A stretch of DNA of 64,000 nucleotides, taken from Macrothele yani. Its lineage: Eukaryota > Arthropoda > Arachnida > Araneae > Macrothelidae. Location: NCBI GenBank assembly GCA_039090855.1, contig CM077005.1, positions 18,391,921 to 18,455,920 of the forward strand. Reading direction: 5' to 3'. Of the stretch, positions 9,831 through 21,447 are shown one piece after another. Each line of letters opens with the position of its first letter. Position 1 is the first letter of the stretch. The notes under the pieces were generated by a model. That model was not told the origin of the DNA. It was given only the letters and a program-made list of their open reading frames with translations, and searched no databases. The translations under genes and the position numbers were made by a program.

Positions 9831-10700
9831 ACGATGTTGCTGCGATGTTACGGGGGCATATACAAATTGCATATATGACAACTCACACCTTACTCTGAGA
9901 GTGTATCCAAACGAGTTTAGGACCAATGACCACCGGATAACTCCCTACACGCACGAGTAGCCACGTTAACTTTAGGGGCCGTCTAAAAATTACACTTTCT
10001 TTGCCTCTTCTCTTATATAACAAAAATGTATTTTTGTGTTAAATCTGACGTACGCAATAAATATCATTGTCACCTATAAAACGATTGCCTTTCTACCGTG
10101 ATGGTGTTCGACGAAACAATAGAATTATAGTATTAAGACTCATTCTTATTTGGAAAATGACGGTAAGGTGGGATTTTTTTTATATAAATTTCCTTATGCC
10201 ACTAAGATCTTACATACTCTTTTATGTTACTAAAAAACTCCTACATTTCTGTGTTGTGCCACTTGTAAAACTCCTACACTTTGACAAGATCTCCGAACGA
10301 AACGCAATTTGTGTACATTCCCTTATACGAGAAGATGTAGGAGAAGTTTTCCGTTCCGGTGTAGAGTTTATCTGGATTCATTTAGTGTGCACGTCGATTT
10401 GAACAAAAGAAATATTTTTGTTATGTGAGGAAAGTGGCCAAGAAAGTGCAATTTTTATACGGCACCCTAACGAGTATGTCGCTAATTATCCGTGTAGCGA
10501 GTCATACGGTGGTCATTTGTTCTAAACTTAATTGGATACTTACTCTCTCAGAGGGAGGTGAGCTGACATTTATGCAATTTGCATATGCCCCTGTAGCATC
10601 GCAGCAACATCGTTGACTTTGAAGGGTACCAATCTCTCGGGTACCAGTTTGCCGGGTATCAGTTTTCCGGGTAATCTCCCGGGTATAAGCTTTCGGAGAT
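9655..10700. mobile_element. Foldback element 1
   Basis: Long imperfect inverted arms, about 9655-10005 and 10430-10700, around a ~430-bp loop. In the left arm the outer part is the 30-bp minisatellite, then CGATGTTGCTGCGATGTTAC, GACCACCGGATAACTCC and TAAAAATTACACTTTCTTTG. The right arm gives the reverse complements of all these in order. Arms made of short tandem repeats are the hallmark of Drosophila FB elements. No ORF is credible. Confidence 0.75.
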
Positions 10701-10849
10701 TTGATTTAATGAAAATGCCGTGATTGCTTCAATTTATGGAAATAATTTACGAATTTGAAGTAAAAAAGTGTATCGGAGTACTTAAAAGGGGTGAAGATGA
10801 TGCTAAAGCCTGAAATTCAGACATTAAAATAGAACAGAAGGGGGTGAAA

Positions 10850-10915
10850 CTCCGTGAGTACGAGTTTGCCTTGGACCAATTTCTCGGGTACTAAGTTTGT
10901 CGGGTACCAATCTCC
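10850..10915 (-). repeat. 30-bp minisatellite fragment
   Basis: GTACGAGTTTGCCTTGGACC and GTCGGGTACCAATCTCCC are inverse copies of the 9655 unit. A nearby GCAATTTTTACACCGCCC (11046) resembles the loop-side arm motif of both foldback elements. Confidence 0.6.
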
Positions 10916-12399
10916 CTTGATCCGTAACTTCAATATTAGTCCACAATAAAAGTTCTCGTCGATAAAAATTAGGAGGATTCTGATCACGAGGCAGAGCGGT
11001 GTATGTCCAAAAAGCTTTTTGCAAACAATCAAATCGGACGGAAATGCAATTTTTACACCGCCCGATACTTCCAGTGTAAGGGTGGGCTTTTCGTGAATAA
11101 GTTTTCTGTGAATAAATTTTCTACTCTGGGTGGATAAATTCTCTGTGCAAGAAATATTCGTAGAATCGCTCCAAAATATTTTCTCGTTTTCTGAATTTTC
11201 AGCCGTTTTAATAAATTATTGATTCCGACGATCTGACAGATCTACTCCTACCCATGTGTTGAGCAACCGAGTCTTTACCGTCTTGGTGGGGATAATTAAT
11301 TAATGGATACCATTTTGCTGACCGCCCCTCCCTCCGGGGAAGAGAAGCTGCAATCTCTCGGAGTAAATGTAGTAAGTTATTATAAGGTAGTGAACTCTCC
11401 GGTCTTCAGTATGGAACAGGAAGCGTGCAGATGTCCAGCGCTGAGCCATTTCCGGCGAAGCAGGTGTGTACGGTCACCCAGCCGTGGTGGACGCCCACGC
11501 GGTATATCTCATTGCCGCGGCTATTGGCGGCCGATTTATGAATGCAAGCACAAAAACGAGAATGCGAAGATTCGAGTTTTGTTGCGTGTGCGGTGGATGG
11601 GGGCAGAAGCGCAGGGGGCTTTCTTCATAACCCAACCCACCTGCTGACCCAATAACGACCTTGCCATTACATTCTGTCACCTTCTGGGGAATGCCGCCGC
11701 CACCTAGGAGAGTTGTAACTAACTGGTTTCGAAGTTCCTGGTAAAGAAGCGCCATATTTTTTTCCTTTTTATGTGGCAGACGGGGTCGTTATGGAAAGTA
11801 ATGAAGTTTGAAAGAAACCAGAGCACCCTTAGAAGTTAAAATCGAGAACACGATCTTCTTCTGCTTTTCGCATTTCGGTTGAAAAGGGGAGGGGGCGGAG
11901 AAGACGGCAGGAAGTTCTTGAACAACACCGACTAGCCCAAGGCGTAATGAACAGAAAAACCCCTTTCATAACTAGCGTGAAATTACCGAACTGCTTCCCA
12001 ATAATCTGTCATCTACGTAATGTACTGCACAACAGATTGTGAAAAGATAAAAAGCGCCTAACGAAATACACGCTTGTAGGCAACGTCTCCCTCTAATTTA
12101 CCGATTTTTCCGACGACAGTTTAAGGATGGCCGTATATGAAACCATGTGCAACAACAGAGAAAGAGCCCTGACCCTTCGCAGAATGTTACAGCGCCTCGC
12201 TGCATTTTTCCGCGCTTACGGAAAATAAGCAAGCAGCGTTTTTTTCTTTATCAAGCACGTCTTTCAGCACATAGACATAAATTTTAAGAAATGGCCTCTT
12301 TATGCTACCGTTTTGTTTTATCAATCTGTACACCCTGCGCCCTTTCAAAAGTCTGACGGTGAAACATTCTTTTTGCATCTCATAGGTGCAAAGGCGAAT
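10916..12399. other. Unassigned, except a possible micro-exon
   Basis: Mostly unique AT-rich sequence. A somewhat GC-richer part lies at 11300-11760. Its longer ORFs have no family signature. Only the possible exon at 11681-11737 is listed separately. Confidence 0.4.
11681..11737 (-). CDS. Possible 57-nt micro-exon (exon c)
   Basis: Minus strand: acceptor CGCTTCTTTACCAG, 57 open nt, then donor GAAG|GTGACA. Read in phase 1 it gives (x)TSKPVSYNSPRWRRHSPE and ends in phase 1, which would join exon b (18930-19127) to exon d (5447-5653) without a shift. Phase 0 is also open (ELRNQLVTTLLGGGGIPQK). The polypyrimidine tract is short and the donor is mediocre, so this is the weakest of the four candidates. 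Confidence 0.25.
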
Positions 12400-14640
12400 A
12401 ATGTACAAAAGAATGCCCAGGGAAAAGATGCCCACAGAAAAACGTCCATGTAAAAATGCCCACTTCTCGAAAATAGTAAAAAATGCCCACATCTTGAAAA
12501 TAGGAAAATACGCCAGCTGTTGACTGATGTTTTCTTACGTCTGTTAGAAACATGGGGTTTTCTTAATTTCATGAAGGAATATCTCAATTCAACTAAGCCA
12601 ACGACAAAACTAGCGAGAACATTTCCTGTGCTCAACCACATAACGTTACCTAGCAGCATTACAATTGTATAGTGTAGCGTGTTCCCAAAATGACAGAAGA
12701 GGCTCATTGTTCGAAGAAGTACGTGCATGGCTTATCCACGAACAGTAACTACACCGAAGGTAATTCTATTTAGTTAGGGGGCATTATAGGTGAAGCAACT
12801 TTAATTAAGCTTTCCAACTGAATCATAGACACGTGGGAAAATCGGGAGTAGGAGAAGTGGCCACCGGAGAACTGGCCACAAAAACTTTAAGGGGGCCGTA
12901 AAAAAAAAAATTGCGTTTTGACCGCTCCGGGGCCACGATCTCCAGACGTTGGTTGTTTGAGTCATATAAAGTTTCCGTAGTTTCGTCTTTTCTTAACTGC
13001 GATAATTAATGCAATTCTTTGTAAAAAATGTTTATGATCTACAACTCAACAAAAGATTCCAGGGTTTACACACTACAAGTCTGCAAATTATCTGAGGGCA
13101 TGTGCTGACTCAGGAAACCTGTCGGGGGGGGGATACCAAAAGTGTAAAATATAAAGAATTTCTGGTCCGATCGGGTGATTTTCAACATTTACAAGCTACA
13201 ACTCGACACATTATCTGAGGGCATGTGCCTACTCAGGAAACTTGAAGGGGAAAAAATACCCAAAGTGTAAAATGTAAAGAATTTCTGTTCAGATCGGAAG
13301 ATTTTGAGCGTTTACAAACTACATCTCAATAAATTATCTGAGGGCATGTGTCTACTCAGGAAACCTGGGGGGGGGGGTAATACCAAAAGTGTAAAATATG
13401 AAGAATTTCTCGTCCGATCAGGAGATTTTCAGCATTTACAAGCTACAACTCGACAAATTTTCTGAGGGCATGTGCCTAGTTAAACAACATGTCGGGTGGG
13501 GGGAGGGGGTAAGTAGGCACATGCCTTCAGAAATTTTCCATATTTTAGGTTTTAAGCACCCCCTTCCCTTCCCGGACAAGTTTCCTGGGTTTGCACATAC
13601 CCGCCGAGAATTTCTTTAGCTGTAGTTTTATAAACCTTGAAAAATATCGTAAATAAGAAAATACGAAGTGGGAATTTCTTTTTAATTCAATTGTAATTGT
13701 CGTTCGTCTTACTGGGAACGTTTTCTCGATTCAATTCCCGTCAGAGCGCCAAGAAACGGCAATTTTTGTACGGCCCCTAAATATTTGTGCCCAAATGCCC
13801 GAACCCCGTGTCGAATAACCAATCTGGGGAGACGTAGCCACGGAGCAGTCCAGAACGCAATTTTTATACGGCCCCTTAAAATTTTCGTGGGGCCCTTCTC
13901 CGGTGGCCAGTTCTCCGCTTTGTCTTTTGCCCGAAAATTATGGAAATGTCTAAATTTCTTACTGAAAATGAAATATTTTATGAACAATAGTTGCTCAAGT
14001 AGTGGTGAATATAGCCACACCAAATTTGTTTATGCCGAACAATTCCATGGCACTGAAATTCCAATGTGTCCAGTTCTACGTGTGGCCACTTTTTCGGTGG
14101 CCACTTCTCTGTACCCGGGAAAAATCAGAGCTCCCACCTCATAAACAAAGCATCGCATAGATGTTAATGTGGGTGTGAGGGAGCACTAGAAGATTCCTAT
14201 GCCTGTGGACTTGGTATGCATTTCAGGTTCAATGCGTAAGTGTATCTTGATAATATTTTATTCCATATTTACACATATTAGTAATGTTCTTTCTAACAGC
14301 TTCTGCAATTTGGGAACACACTATACGATGTCTTTGTAATTCTAGGTTATGTTGTTGAGCAAAGAGAAAATGTTCTGGCTAGTTTTGTCAATTGCTTAGT
14401 TGAATCATGAATGGAATACGGGATTTGAAATCAGGATTTAAAATTAATTTAAAGCTGAAATCAGGATTTTCTTGATGAAACTGAAAAAGGCGTCATGTTT
14501 CTGAAAGATGTAAAACAACATCAGTCAACAGCTGGCGTATTTTCATATTTTCAAGGTCGACATTTTTCTTACTTTCGAGAAGTGGGAATTTTTGTTTTCT
14601 GTGAGCAATATTTCTGTAGGAATATTTTCCTCGTACGCAC
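12400..14640. mobile_element. Foldback element 2 (~2.2 kb)
   Basis: Left arm about 12400-12920, right arm about 13850-14640, imperfectly inverted. Shared landmarks are TACGCCAGCTGTTGACTGATG (12511; inverse at 14520), ACAAAACTAGCGAGAACATT (inverse near 14370), AGTGGCCACCGGAGAACTGG (12855; inverse near 13900 and 14090) and GGGGCCGTA-A-rich-TTGCG (12893; inverse at 13858). The loop carries a 123-bp tandem repeat. Both foldback elements share the loop-side motif GGGGCCGT..AAAAATT, so they look like relatives. No coding capacity. Confidence 0.7.
13040..13510 (+). repeat. 123-bp tandem repeat, ~4 units
   Basis: TCTGAGGGCATGTG recurs at 13091, 13214, 13337 and 13461. Each unit also has CTACAACTCRACAAATTAT, ACTCAGGAAACCTG, a G-run and CCAAAAGTGTAAAATATAAAG. 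The array sits in the loop of foldback element 2. Confidence 0.9.
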
Positions 14641-14749
14641 ACAAAGGGGACCGCCACACTACGCTGAGTAACACATAAGTTGTGCCACTTCGCGAATCAA
14701 CGAGTTGGGATTTTTTTTTCCTAAAGATTTTACTGAACCCTGTGGGCAT

Positions 14750-14910
14750 TTAAAGCTAGGAGGAGTTGATCGTCCATAATTTAGAGCCACCGGTTCCAGG
14801 AACACGGAAAGAACCAGCGCTATAAGCAGAAACGTACCATGCATGTTTAACCTGTGATTCGAACCCACGATCAGCAGTAGAAGCTCATGCACTAGACTAT
14901 ACAGCTAATA
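14750..14910 (-). repeat. SINE-A, decayed
   Basis: Retains ATAATTTAGAGCCACCGGTT, ACCAGCGCTATAAGCAGA and GATTCGAACCCACGATC (inverse of the B box). Too mutated for target duplications. Confidence 0.7.
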
Positions 14911-15300
14911 GAGATTTTGGGAAACGACTTCAGTATCGGCAAGTGCCCGAGAACAACACCACGGGTAATTCCGGAACAAAGCGAAATGCTGATATCTAGT
15001 TGAAACGGGACAATTTCTCAGATATAAAACAAATTAAATGGAGGTAACATTTGCCTGCGAGTAATATTTCTATAATGCAAAAATTTCTGTGTGTATTTTT
15101 TACTTTGTTTCTAAAATCTTTTCAGTGCCACCCCCATAGACTAACTCTCGGAAAAAACTTTTCCTCTCTGACCTAATATTTTTCGAAAGTAGTTCATTTC
15201 TCTTGCACTCTTTGGCCTTTTTATTAAGTACACAGGTCTAAATGGCCGATACTACACCAATATTTCTTTGCCAAAAATGGTTAAGGAGATAAGGTCCACC
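14911..15300. other. No recognisable feature
   Basis: AT-rich sequence without shared repeats or credible ORFs. Confidence 0.4.
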
Positions 15301-15304
15301 AAAA

Positions 15305-15470
15305 GGCATGTCCGGAGTTCTTCTTCTTTGTGATAATGCCAGTGCTCACAAAACCTTGCAAGTTACGGCTTACCTGGGGCAGAAAAAAAAAATCAATATT
15401 CACCCGATTTCGTATCGTGCGATTTTTGGTTGCCCCCAAAAATTAAAAAGGAACTTGTTGGATTCGCCAT
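15305..15470 (+). pseudogene. Mariner transposase fragment
   Basis: The frame from 15308 reads GVLLLCDNASAHKTLQVTAY (family: LLLHDNASAHKS) then INIHPISYRAIFGCPQKLKR, the segment leading to the third Asp (family: HPPYSPDLAPCDFWLFPKLK). Only this catalytic-core fragment of a mariner remains. It differs from the other mariners here. Confidence 0.75.
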
Positions 15471-15504
15471 ATATGAATACCGGTTGCTTCGACTAGCGAA
15501 TCCT

Positions 15505-15720
15505 GTGACGGTTATTTCCAAATTAATCGGAAACTTGAAACTTGGTCGTTCTGGGTGGTGTAGTGGTTGGCATACTCGGACGCTATCCGGGAGACACGAG
15601 TTCGATTCCCGCTTCTGGACGACGAAATTTTCAGGTTTTCGGATATTGTCTGACTTAGCATCCATGTCATATTTACACCAATAAACGAATTGACACCTTC
15701 CAAATATGTATTGTTGGAAC
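15505..15720 (+). repeat. tRNA-containing repeat
   Basis: GGTGGTGTAGTGGTTGGCAT (A box) and GAGTTCGATTCCCG (B box) lie in a tRNA-like stretch, 15549-15625. It starts with TGTGACGG, like the tRNA-bearing LTRs at 33009 and 51525. The tail GATATTGTCTGACTTAGCAT... recurs at 52101-52164. It may be a SINE or a further solo LTR; no target duplication is clear. Confidence 0.6.
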
Positions 15721-15789
15721 CCTTTTGCAAGAGATCACGACCAAGCAGAATGTGCTCGTTCAGAGCTGAGGAGTACTCCCCAACAGGTG

Positions 15790-18360
15790 TCCACCAAGAG
15801 TTCCAGAATTGGCGTAGACGTCCGCAACTTTGCATAGATGCTGAAGGAGAGTACTTCGAAAGACATTAAAAGTTACGCGAAGATATAATAAGTCCAATGA
15901 TTCCAGAAGCGGCGTACATGTCGGCAACTTTGCATAGATACTGGAAGGGGAATGCTTTGAAGGACAGTAAAAGTTTCATAAGTCCAATGGTTCCAGAATT
16001 AGCGTAGATGTCAAAAACTTTGCATAGATACTAGAGGAGAGTACTTGGAAGAACAGTAAAAATTCTGTGGAAGCTAGTTCAATGGTTCCAGAGAATGGCG
16101 TAGGCGTCGGAAACTTTGCATAGATGCTGGAGTGGGAGTATTTTGAAGGATAGTAAAAGTTCCGTGGAAGTAAGTTCAATGCTTCCAGAATTGGCGTAGA
16201 CATCTGCAACTTTGCATAGATGCTGAAGGAGAGTACTTCGAAGGACAGTAAAAGTTACGCGAAGATACAATAAGTCCAATGGTTCCAGAATCAGCGTACA
16301 TGTCGGCAACTTAGATGCTGGAAGGGCGATGCTTTGAAGGACAGTAAAAGTTTCACAAGTCCAATGGTTCCAGAATTGGCGTTGATGTCGGCAACTTTGC
16401 ATAGATGCTGGAGTGGGAGTACTTTGAAGGATAGTAAAAGTTCCGTGGAAGCAAGTTCAATGCTTCCAGAATTGGCGTAGACGTCTGCAACTTTGCGTAG
16501 ATGCTGAAGGAGAGTACTTCGAAGGACAGTAAAAGTTACGCGAAGATTCAATAAGTCCAATGACTCCAGAAGCGGCGTACATGTCGGCAACTTTGCATAG
16601 ATACTGGAAGGGGAATGCTTTGAAGGGCAGTAAAAGTTTCATAAGTCCAGTGGTTCCAGAATTGGCGTAGATGTCAAAAACTTTGCATAGATACTAGAGG
16701 AGAGTACTTTGAAGAACAGAAAAAATTCTGTGCAAGCGAGTTCAATGGTTCCAGAGAATGGCGTAGGCGTCGGCAACTTTGCATAGATGCCGGAGTGGGA
16801 GTACTTTGAAGGATAGCAAAAGTTCCGTGGAAGTAAGTCAATGCTTCCAGAATTGACGTAGACGTGTGCAACTTTGCGTAGATGCTGAAGGAGAGTACTT
16901 CGAAAGACATTAAAAGTTACGCGAAGATATAATAAGTCCAATGATTCCAGAAGCGGCGTACATGTCGGCAACTTTGCATAAATACTGGAAGGTGAATGCT
17001 TTGAAGGACAGTAAAAGTTTCATAAGTCCAATGGTTCCAGAATTGGCGTAGATGTCAAAAACTTTGCATAGATACTAGAGGAGAGTACTTTGAAGAACAG
17101 TAAAAATTCTGTGGAAGCTAGTTCAATGGTTCCAGAGAATGGCGTAGGCGTCGGAAACTTTGCATAGATGCTGGAGTGGGAGTATTTTGAAGGATAGTAA
17201 AAGTTCCGTGGAAGTAAGTTAAATGCTTCCAGAATTGGCGTAGACATCTGCAACTTTGCATAGATGCTGAAGGAGAGTACTTCGAAGGACAGTAAAAGTT
17301 ACGCGAAGATACAATAAGTCCAATGGTTCCAGAATCAGCGTACATGTCGGCAACTTAGATGCTGGAAGGGCGATGCTTTGAAGGACAGTAAAAGTTTCAC
17401 AAGTCCAATGGTTCCAGAATTGGCGTTGATGTCGGCAACTTTGCATAGATGCTGGAGTGGGAGTACTTTGAAGGATAGTAAAAGTTCCGTGGAAGCAAGT
17501 TCAATGCTTCCAGAATTGGCGTAGACGTCTGCAACTTTGCGTAGATGCTGAAGGAGAGTACTTCGAAGGACAGTAAAAGTTACGCGAAGATTCAATAAGT
17601 CCAATGACTCCAGAAGCGGCGTACATGTCGGCAACTTTGCATAGATACTGGAAGGGGAATGCTTTGAAGGGCAGTAAAAGTTTCATAAGTCCAGTGGTTC
17701 CAGAATTGGCGTAGATGTCAAAAACTTTGCATAGATACTAGAGGAGAGTGCTTTGAAGAACAGAAAAAATTCTGTGCAAGCGAGTTCAATGGTTCCAGAG
17801 AATGGCGTAGGCGTCGGCAACTTTGCATAGATGCCGGAGTGGGAGTACTTCGAAGGATAGCAAAAGTTCCGTGGAAGTAAGTCAATGCTTCCAGAATTGG
17901 CGTAGACGTGTGCACCTTTGCATAGATGCTGAAGGAGAGTACTTCGAAGGACATGAAAAGTTACGCGAAGATACAATAAGTCCACTGATTCCAGAATCAG
18001 CGTACATGTCAGCAACTTTGCATAGATGCAGGAAGGGCAATGCTTTGAAGGACAGTAAAAGTTTCATAAGTCCAATGGTTCCAGAATTGGCGTAGATGTC
18101 TGCAACTTTGCATAGATGCTGGAGTGGAAGTACTTTGAAGGATAGTAAAAGTTCCGTGGAAGTAAGTCCAATGCTTCCAGAATTGGCATAGACCTCTGCA
18201 ACTTTCTTTGCACAGATGCTGGAGAGGGATACTTTGAAAGACATGAAAAGTTACGTGGCGGTAAGTCCAATGGTTCCAGAAATGGCGTAGACTTCGGCAG
18301 CTTTGCATTGAAGCTGGAGAGGAGTACTTTGAAGGACGGTGAAACTTTCTATGACATTAG
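15790..18360 (+). repeat. ~100-bp satellite with 1,044-bp higher-order unit
   Basis: About 27 diverged monomers of 90-100 bp share TTCCAGAATTGGCGTAGA, GCAACTTTGCATAGATGCTG and GAAGGACAGTAAAAGTT. Superimposed is a second periodicity: blocks beginning near 15800 and 16844 are nearly identical at an offset of 1,044 bp (e.g. GCGGCGTACATGTCGG at 15909 and 16953). Monomers outside those blocks are more diverged. The many minus-strand ORFs (e.g. repeated LQHLCKVADVYANSGSIG) come from the repeat and recur at the same offset. Confidence 0.95.
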
Positions 18361-18369
18361 TGCAGTGGT

Positions 18370-18925
18370 TTTTGTTCTTTAGATGCGTGCCAAGAACTAT
18401 TCAACGCCGCTTTCAAAGGAGCGAGAAAATGATAATCGCGAATCACCTGCGTTAGCTGTTTCATCCCTAATTGCAGTATCGATATACCAATTGAAGAAAA
18501 CATAAACAAATTTATTTATTTAGAAATTTTGCATACATAAATTTTGGGGGGAAGGGTCCCTATTTCACCCATTATAAAGTTCAATTCAATTCATGCGATC
18601 ATTTCCAGGAAAAAGTTTATCGTATAATGCGCGGGATTTACATGATTTCTGACGAATTGTGCAGCGCGATTCTTTGCACTTTTTCTTAGATGAACTATGA
18701 AATGCGTGTTCCAATTTTTCCTCACCGTGAAATTTAATAACTGATAGAAAAGGAAGGTTTAAGATATTGGCACAGTTATGTTGTGAAAACATGCTGAAAA
18801 TTTATACACACGAAACTTTTAGCGGACGGTCTTTATGCGCGGTATCAAATTCTGGTTACAGAATGTCGCCCCGATTCCTTCTCTGTGGGTCCATTTGAAA
18901 AATTATATATATATGCTGCCATCGC
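18370..18925. other. Unique AT-rich sequence
   Basis: No repeat or gene signature seen before the exon donor at 18929. Confidence 0.4.
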
Positions 18926-18929
18926 TTAC

Positions 18930-19127
18930 CCTGGCGGTGCTCAGACTTGGGGGATATCCTTAGAGGGAGAATCCCGCTGGCATTCCATTGGTCCTTCTTT
19001 GGCGGTGGATCGCTCCACTGAGAGGGAGCCTCGGTAGACTGATGATGAAAACTCAGAAGATCAGGAAGAGAAGATCCCGAAGATAACTGAGAAGTGGGTA
19101 GACTCCGCAGCTGCAGTTGTGGATGCC
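18930..19127 (-). CDS. Candidate host exon, Ser/Pro-rich (exon b)
   Basis: A 198-nt open segment on the minus strand. The acceptor is CGTGCTTCTTCCAG|GG; an alternative AG lies 14 nt upstream but breaks the phase. The donor is CGCCAGG|GTAAGC. It is phase 1 at both ends, 66 codons. The peptide starts HPQLQLRSLPTSQLSSGSSL, includes PDLLSFHHQSTEAPSQWSD and PPPKKDQWNASG, and ends ISPKSEHRQ. Codon use and composition differ from the transposon ORFs, and no copy exists elsewhere in the window. It is compatible in phase and strand with exon d at 5447-5653 (junction codon GAT) and exon a at 45904-45984. Function unknown; the residues suggest a disordered part of a regulatory protein. Confidence 0.5.
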
Positions 19128-19141
19128 CTGGAAGAAGCACG

Positions 19142-19749
19142 CTAAGAGTAAGTAACATACAAATGCAAAGAAAAAGGTGGGGGGGGAAAGCTACACCGAA
19201 TTTTCGGGTGCAATAAGCATATCATTTGACTTGCGATAAAATGCAATAATCATCGAACATTTATCGGTAAATGAAATATTATAACTAATAAAGTGTGCGC
19301 CACAGAGAATACAGCGCACTGCTAAAAATATTTTCTTTTCACATCAGGCTTCGGAAAGTAGGGATAGCGAGAACAGAATGTCCCAAACTCTCCTCTTGTG
19401 AAATTTCTCAAGTTGAGACAGATGCGTAATAATAATGCATACCAAGTCCACAGGCCCTAGAAGACGTGGGCTTAACAGTGTTTATATTGTCACAGTGACA
19501 ACGGTGACAATTCCATGGAAGAAACGGTTACTTTAAACAGTGACAAAATCACTATTTACGACAAGGGTGACGGAACAACAACGAAACGGCGAGTTTCGAA
19601 CTTTTCTAAGGAAGTTTTTGCTTACAAACATCACACGAAGCAAAATTCCCATCAACGACGGTGAAATAATTCCACATCTCACAGGGTTTTCTACGCTTGG
19701 CGTCGGACATTCTTTTATGTTAAATGCTGAACAGCGTTAACATTTTATA
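19142..19749. other. Unique sequence
   Basis: No gene or full repeat. ATGCATACCAAGTCCACAGG at 19436 is an inverse match to 14205-14225 in foldback element 2. Confidence 0.4.
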
Positions 19750-20187
19750 CAAATTGCAAAAATCATGCAATGCACTGATTATGATACGCTTTCTAACATA
19801 CCAGAAATCATTACTCAAGTTATGAGGATAATGGCTGTGGAATAAATCTCGCTCCTGTGCCCTGACCTTTGACCCAATTTCCATCATATTCAACAGAACC
19901 AGTTCAGTGTACCTCCAGAACAACATGATAAAGTTTTGTCGCAATCGAAGCATTTTTACGTACGTTATGGCGCATAAGAGTGATGGAATGGATCCCGCTC
20001 CTATGTCCTGACCTTTGACCCCATTTCGTCCATTTTCAATAGGGTTCCTTCCCAGGTGTTCCCCTACCACATACTAAAATTTCATCGAAATCGAACCATT
20101 TTTACGCGAGTTATCCTGCGGACAGACAGACAGGCAGACAGACAGAGCTGGAGCATATACGCTTCTTCAACCTACGGTTGGAAAGCG
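19750..20187 (+). mobile_element. Dispersed hairpin-ended repeat, copy 3
   Basis: Same family as 5936-6365, with start CAAATTGCAAAAATCATGC and 3' hairpin TTCAACCTACGGTTGGAAAG. It contains a perfect TGACCTTTGACCCC at 20009-20022. Confidence 0.75.
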
Positions 20188-20190
20188 TAA

Positions 20191-21127
20191 CAACTTAGTA
20201 AAATCATGCAATGCATTGATAATGATACGCTTTCCAACATACCAGAAATAATTACTCAAGTTATCACTCAAGTTATGAGAATAATGGCTGTGGAATAAAT
20301 CTCGGTCCTGTGCCCTGACCTTTGATCCCATTTCGATGATATTCAACAGAACCGGTTCAGTATACCTCCGAAATAACATGATAAAGTCTTGTCGCAATCG
20401 AAGCATTTTTACGTAAGTTATGATGCATAATGGCTATAGAATAGATCCCGCTCCTGTGAACCCATTTCGCCCATTTTCAACAGGATTCGTCCCCAGGCAG
20501 GCCCCTGCAACATAGTAACATTTCATCCAAATCGAAGCATTTTTATGTAAGTTATGGCGCATAATGGCGATGGAAGTTATTCCGCTCCTATGTCCTGACC
20601 TTTAACCCCATTTCGCCCATTTTCAATAGGGTTTGTCCCCAGGTGGTCCCCTACCACATACTAAAATTTCATCGAAATCGAACCTTTTTTACGTTAGTTA
20701 TGACGCATAAGACGAGTGGAATGGATCCCGCTCATATGTCTTGACCTTTGACCCCATTTCGTTCCATTTTCAGTAGGGTTCCTTCCCAGGTGTTCCGCTA
20801 CCACATACTAAAATTTCATCGAAATCGAACGTTTTTTACGCGAGTTATCGTGCGGACGGACATACGCACACAACGCGTTACGTAATTAGGCAGATGGTCG
20901 CGAGAGTGTGACGTCATAAAACTTTAATAGGATCCACAAAAAACGCGAGACGTAATGAGGCAGATGGCGTGACCGCGCGCCAACATCTTAATCTCGAGTC
21001 GATCGCAAGAATGTGACGTCATAAGGTTTCTAGGAATGCGAAACATTAAGAGGCCGACGCCATGACACTAAAAACGTGGTAACTCGGAGTGGATATTTAA
21101 CCCACTAAACGAATTTTTCCAAAGTCG
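20191..21127 (+). mobile_element. Dispersed hairpin-ended repeat, copy 4 (3' truncated)
   Basis: Begins CAACTTAGTAAAATCATGC directly after copy 3. It follows copy 2 through the 150-bp units and the CRE-containing block (GTGACGTCATAAAAC near 20909; GTGACGTCATAAGG near 21014) but stops near 21127 without the terminal hairpin. Confidence 0.75.
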
Positions 21128-21447
21128 TGTTTAGGTGGGATAGAAGTAGGCATGCTGAAGTATCCAATCCATCCCATACATTTTTCAAATAAATTTTTCG
21201 TCGTGCACAAATACATTTTCTCCTGGAGAGACATAAATGCCTATTTTCCATTTGCTAACTTTCCCTGCAGGTCGCGGTAACGTGCAACATTATTAAAAGA
21301 AAAAAAAAAGTACCCGACACTGTTTCTTCATGGAGGCGTATCTCCGTTACTTTGGAATTTTAGAAAGTTTCTGAACGCTGTAGAACGTTCTAAATTTGAG
21401 AGTTTCATGTAAAATAATTGTTACATTCACAATTTAAGTTACGAAAT

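Noticed and set aside
9607..9960. ORFs rich in LPGTNLPCTSLPG or TRQTRTREIGTR repeats
   Set aside because: Frames kept open by a 30-bp minisatellite on both strands.
11303..11647. 114-aa plus-strand ORF
   Set aside because: No motif, no splice or repeat context; composition looks like chance in a GC-richer patch.
15976..18308. Many overlapping minus-strand ORFs of 60-120 codons
   Set aside because: They are translations of the satellite, recur at +1,044 bp and have no independent signature.
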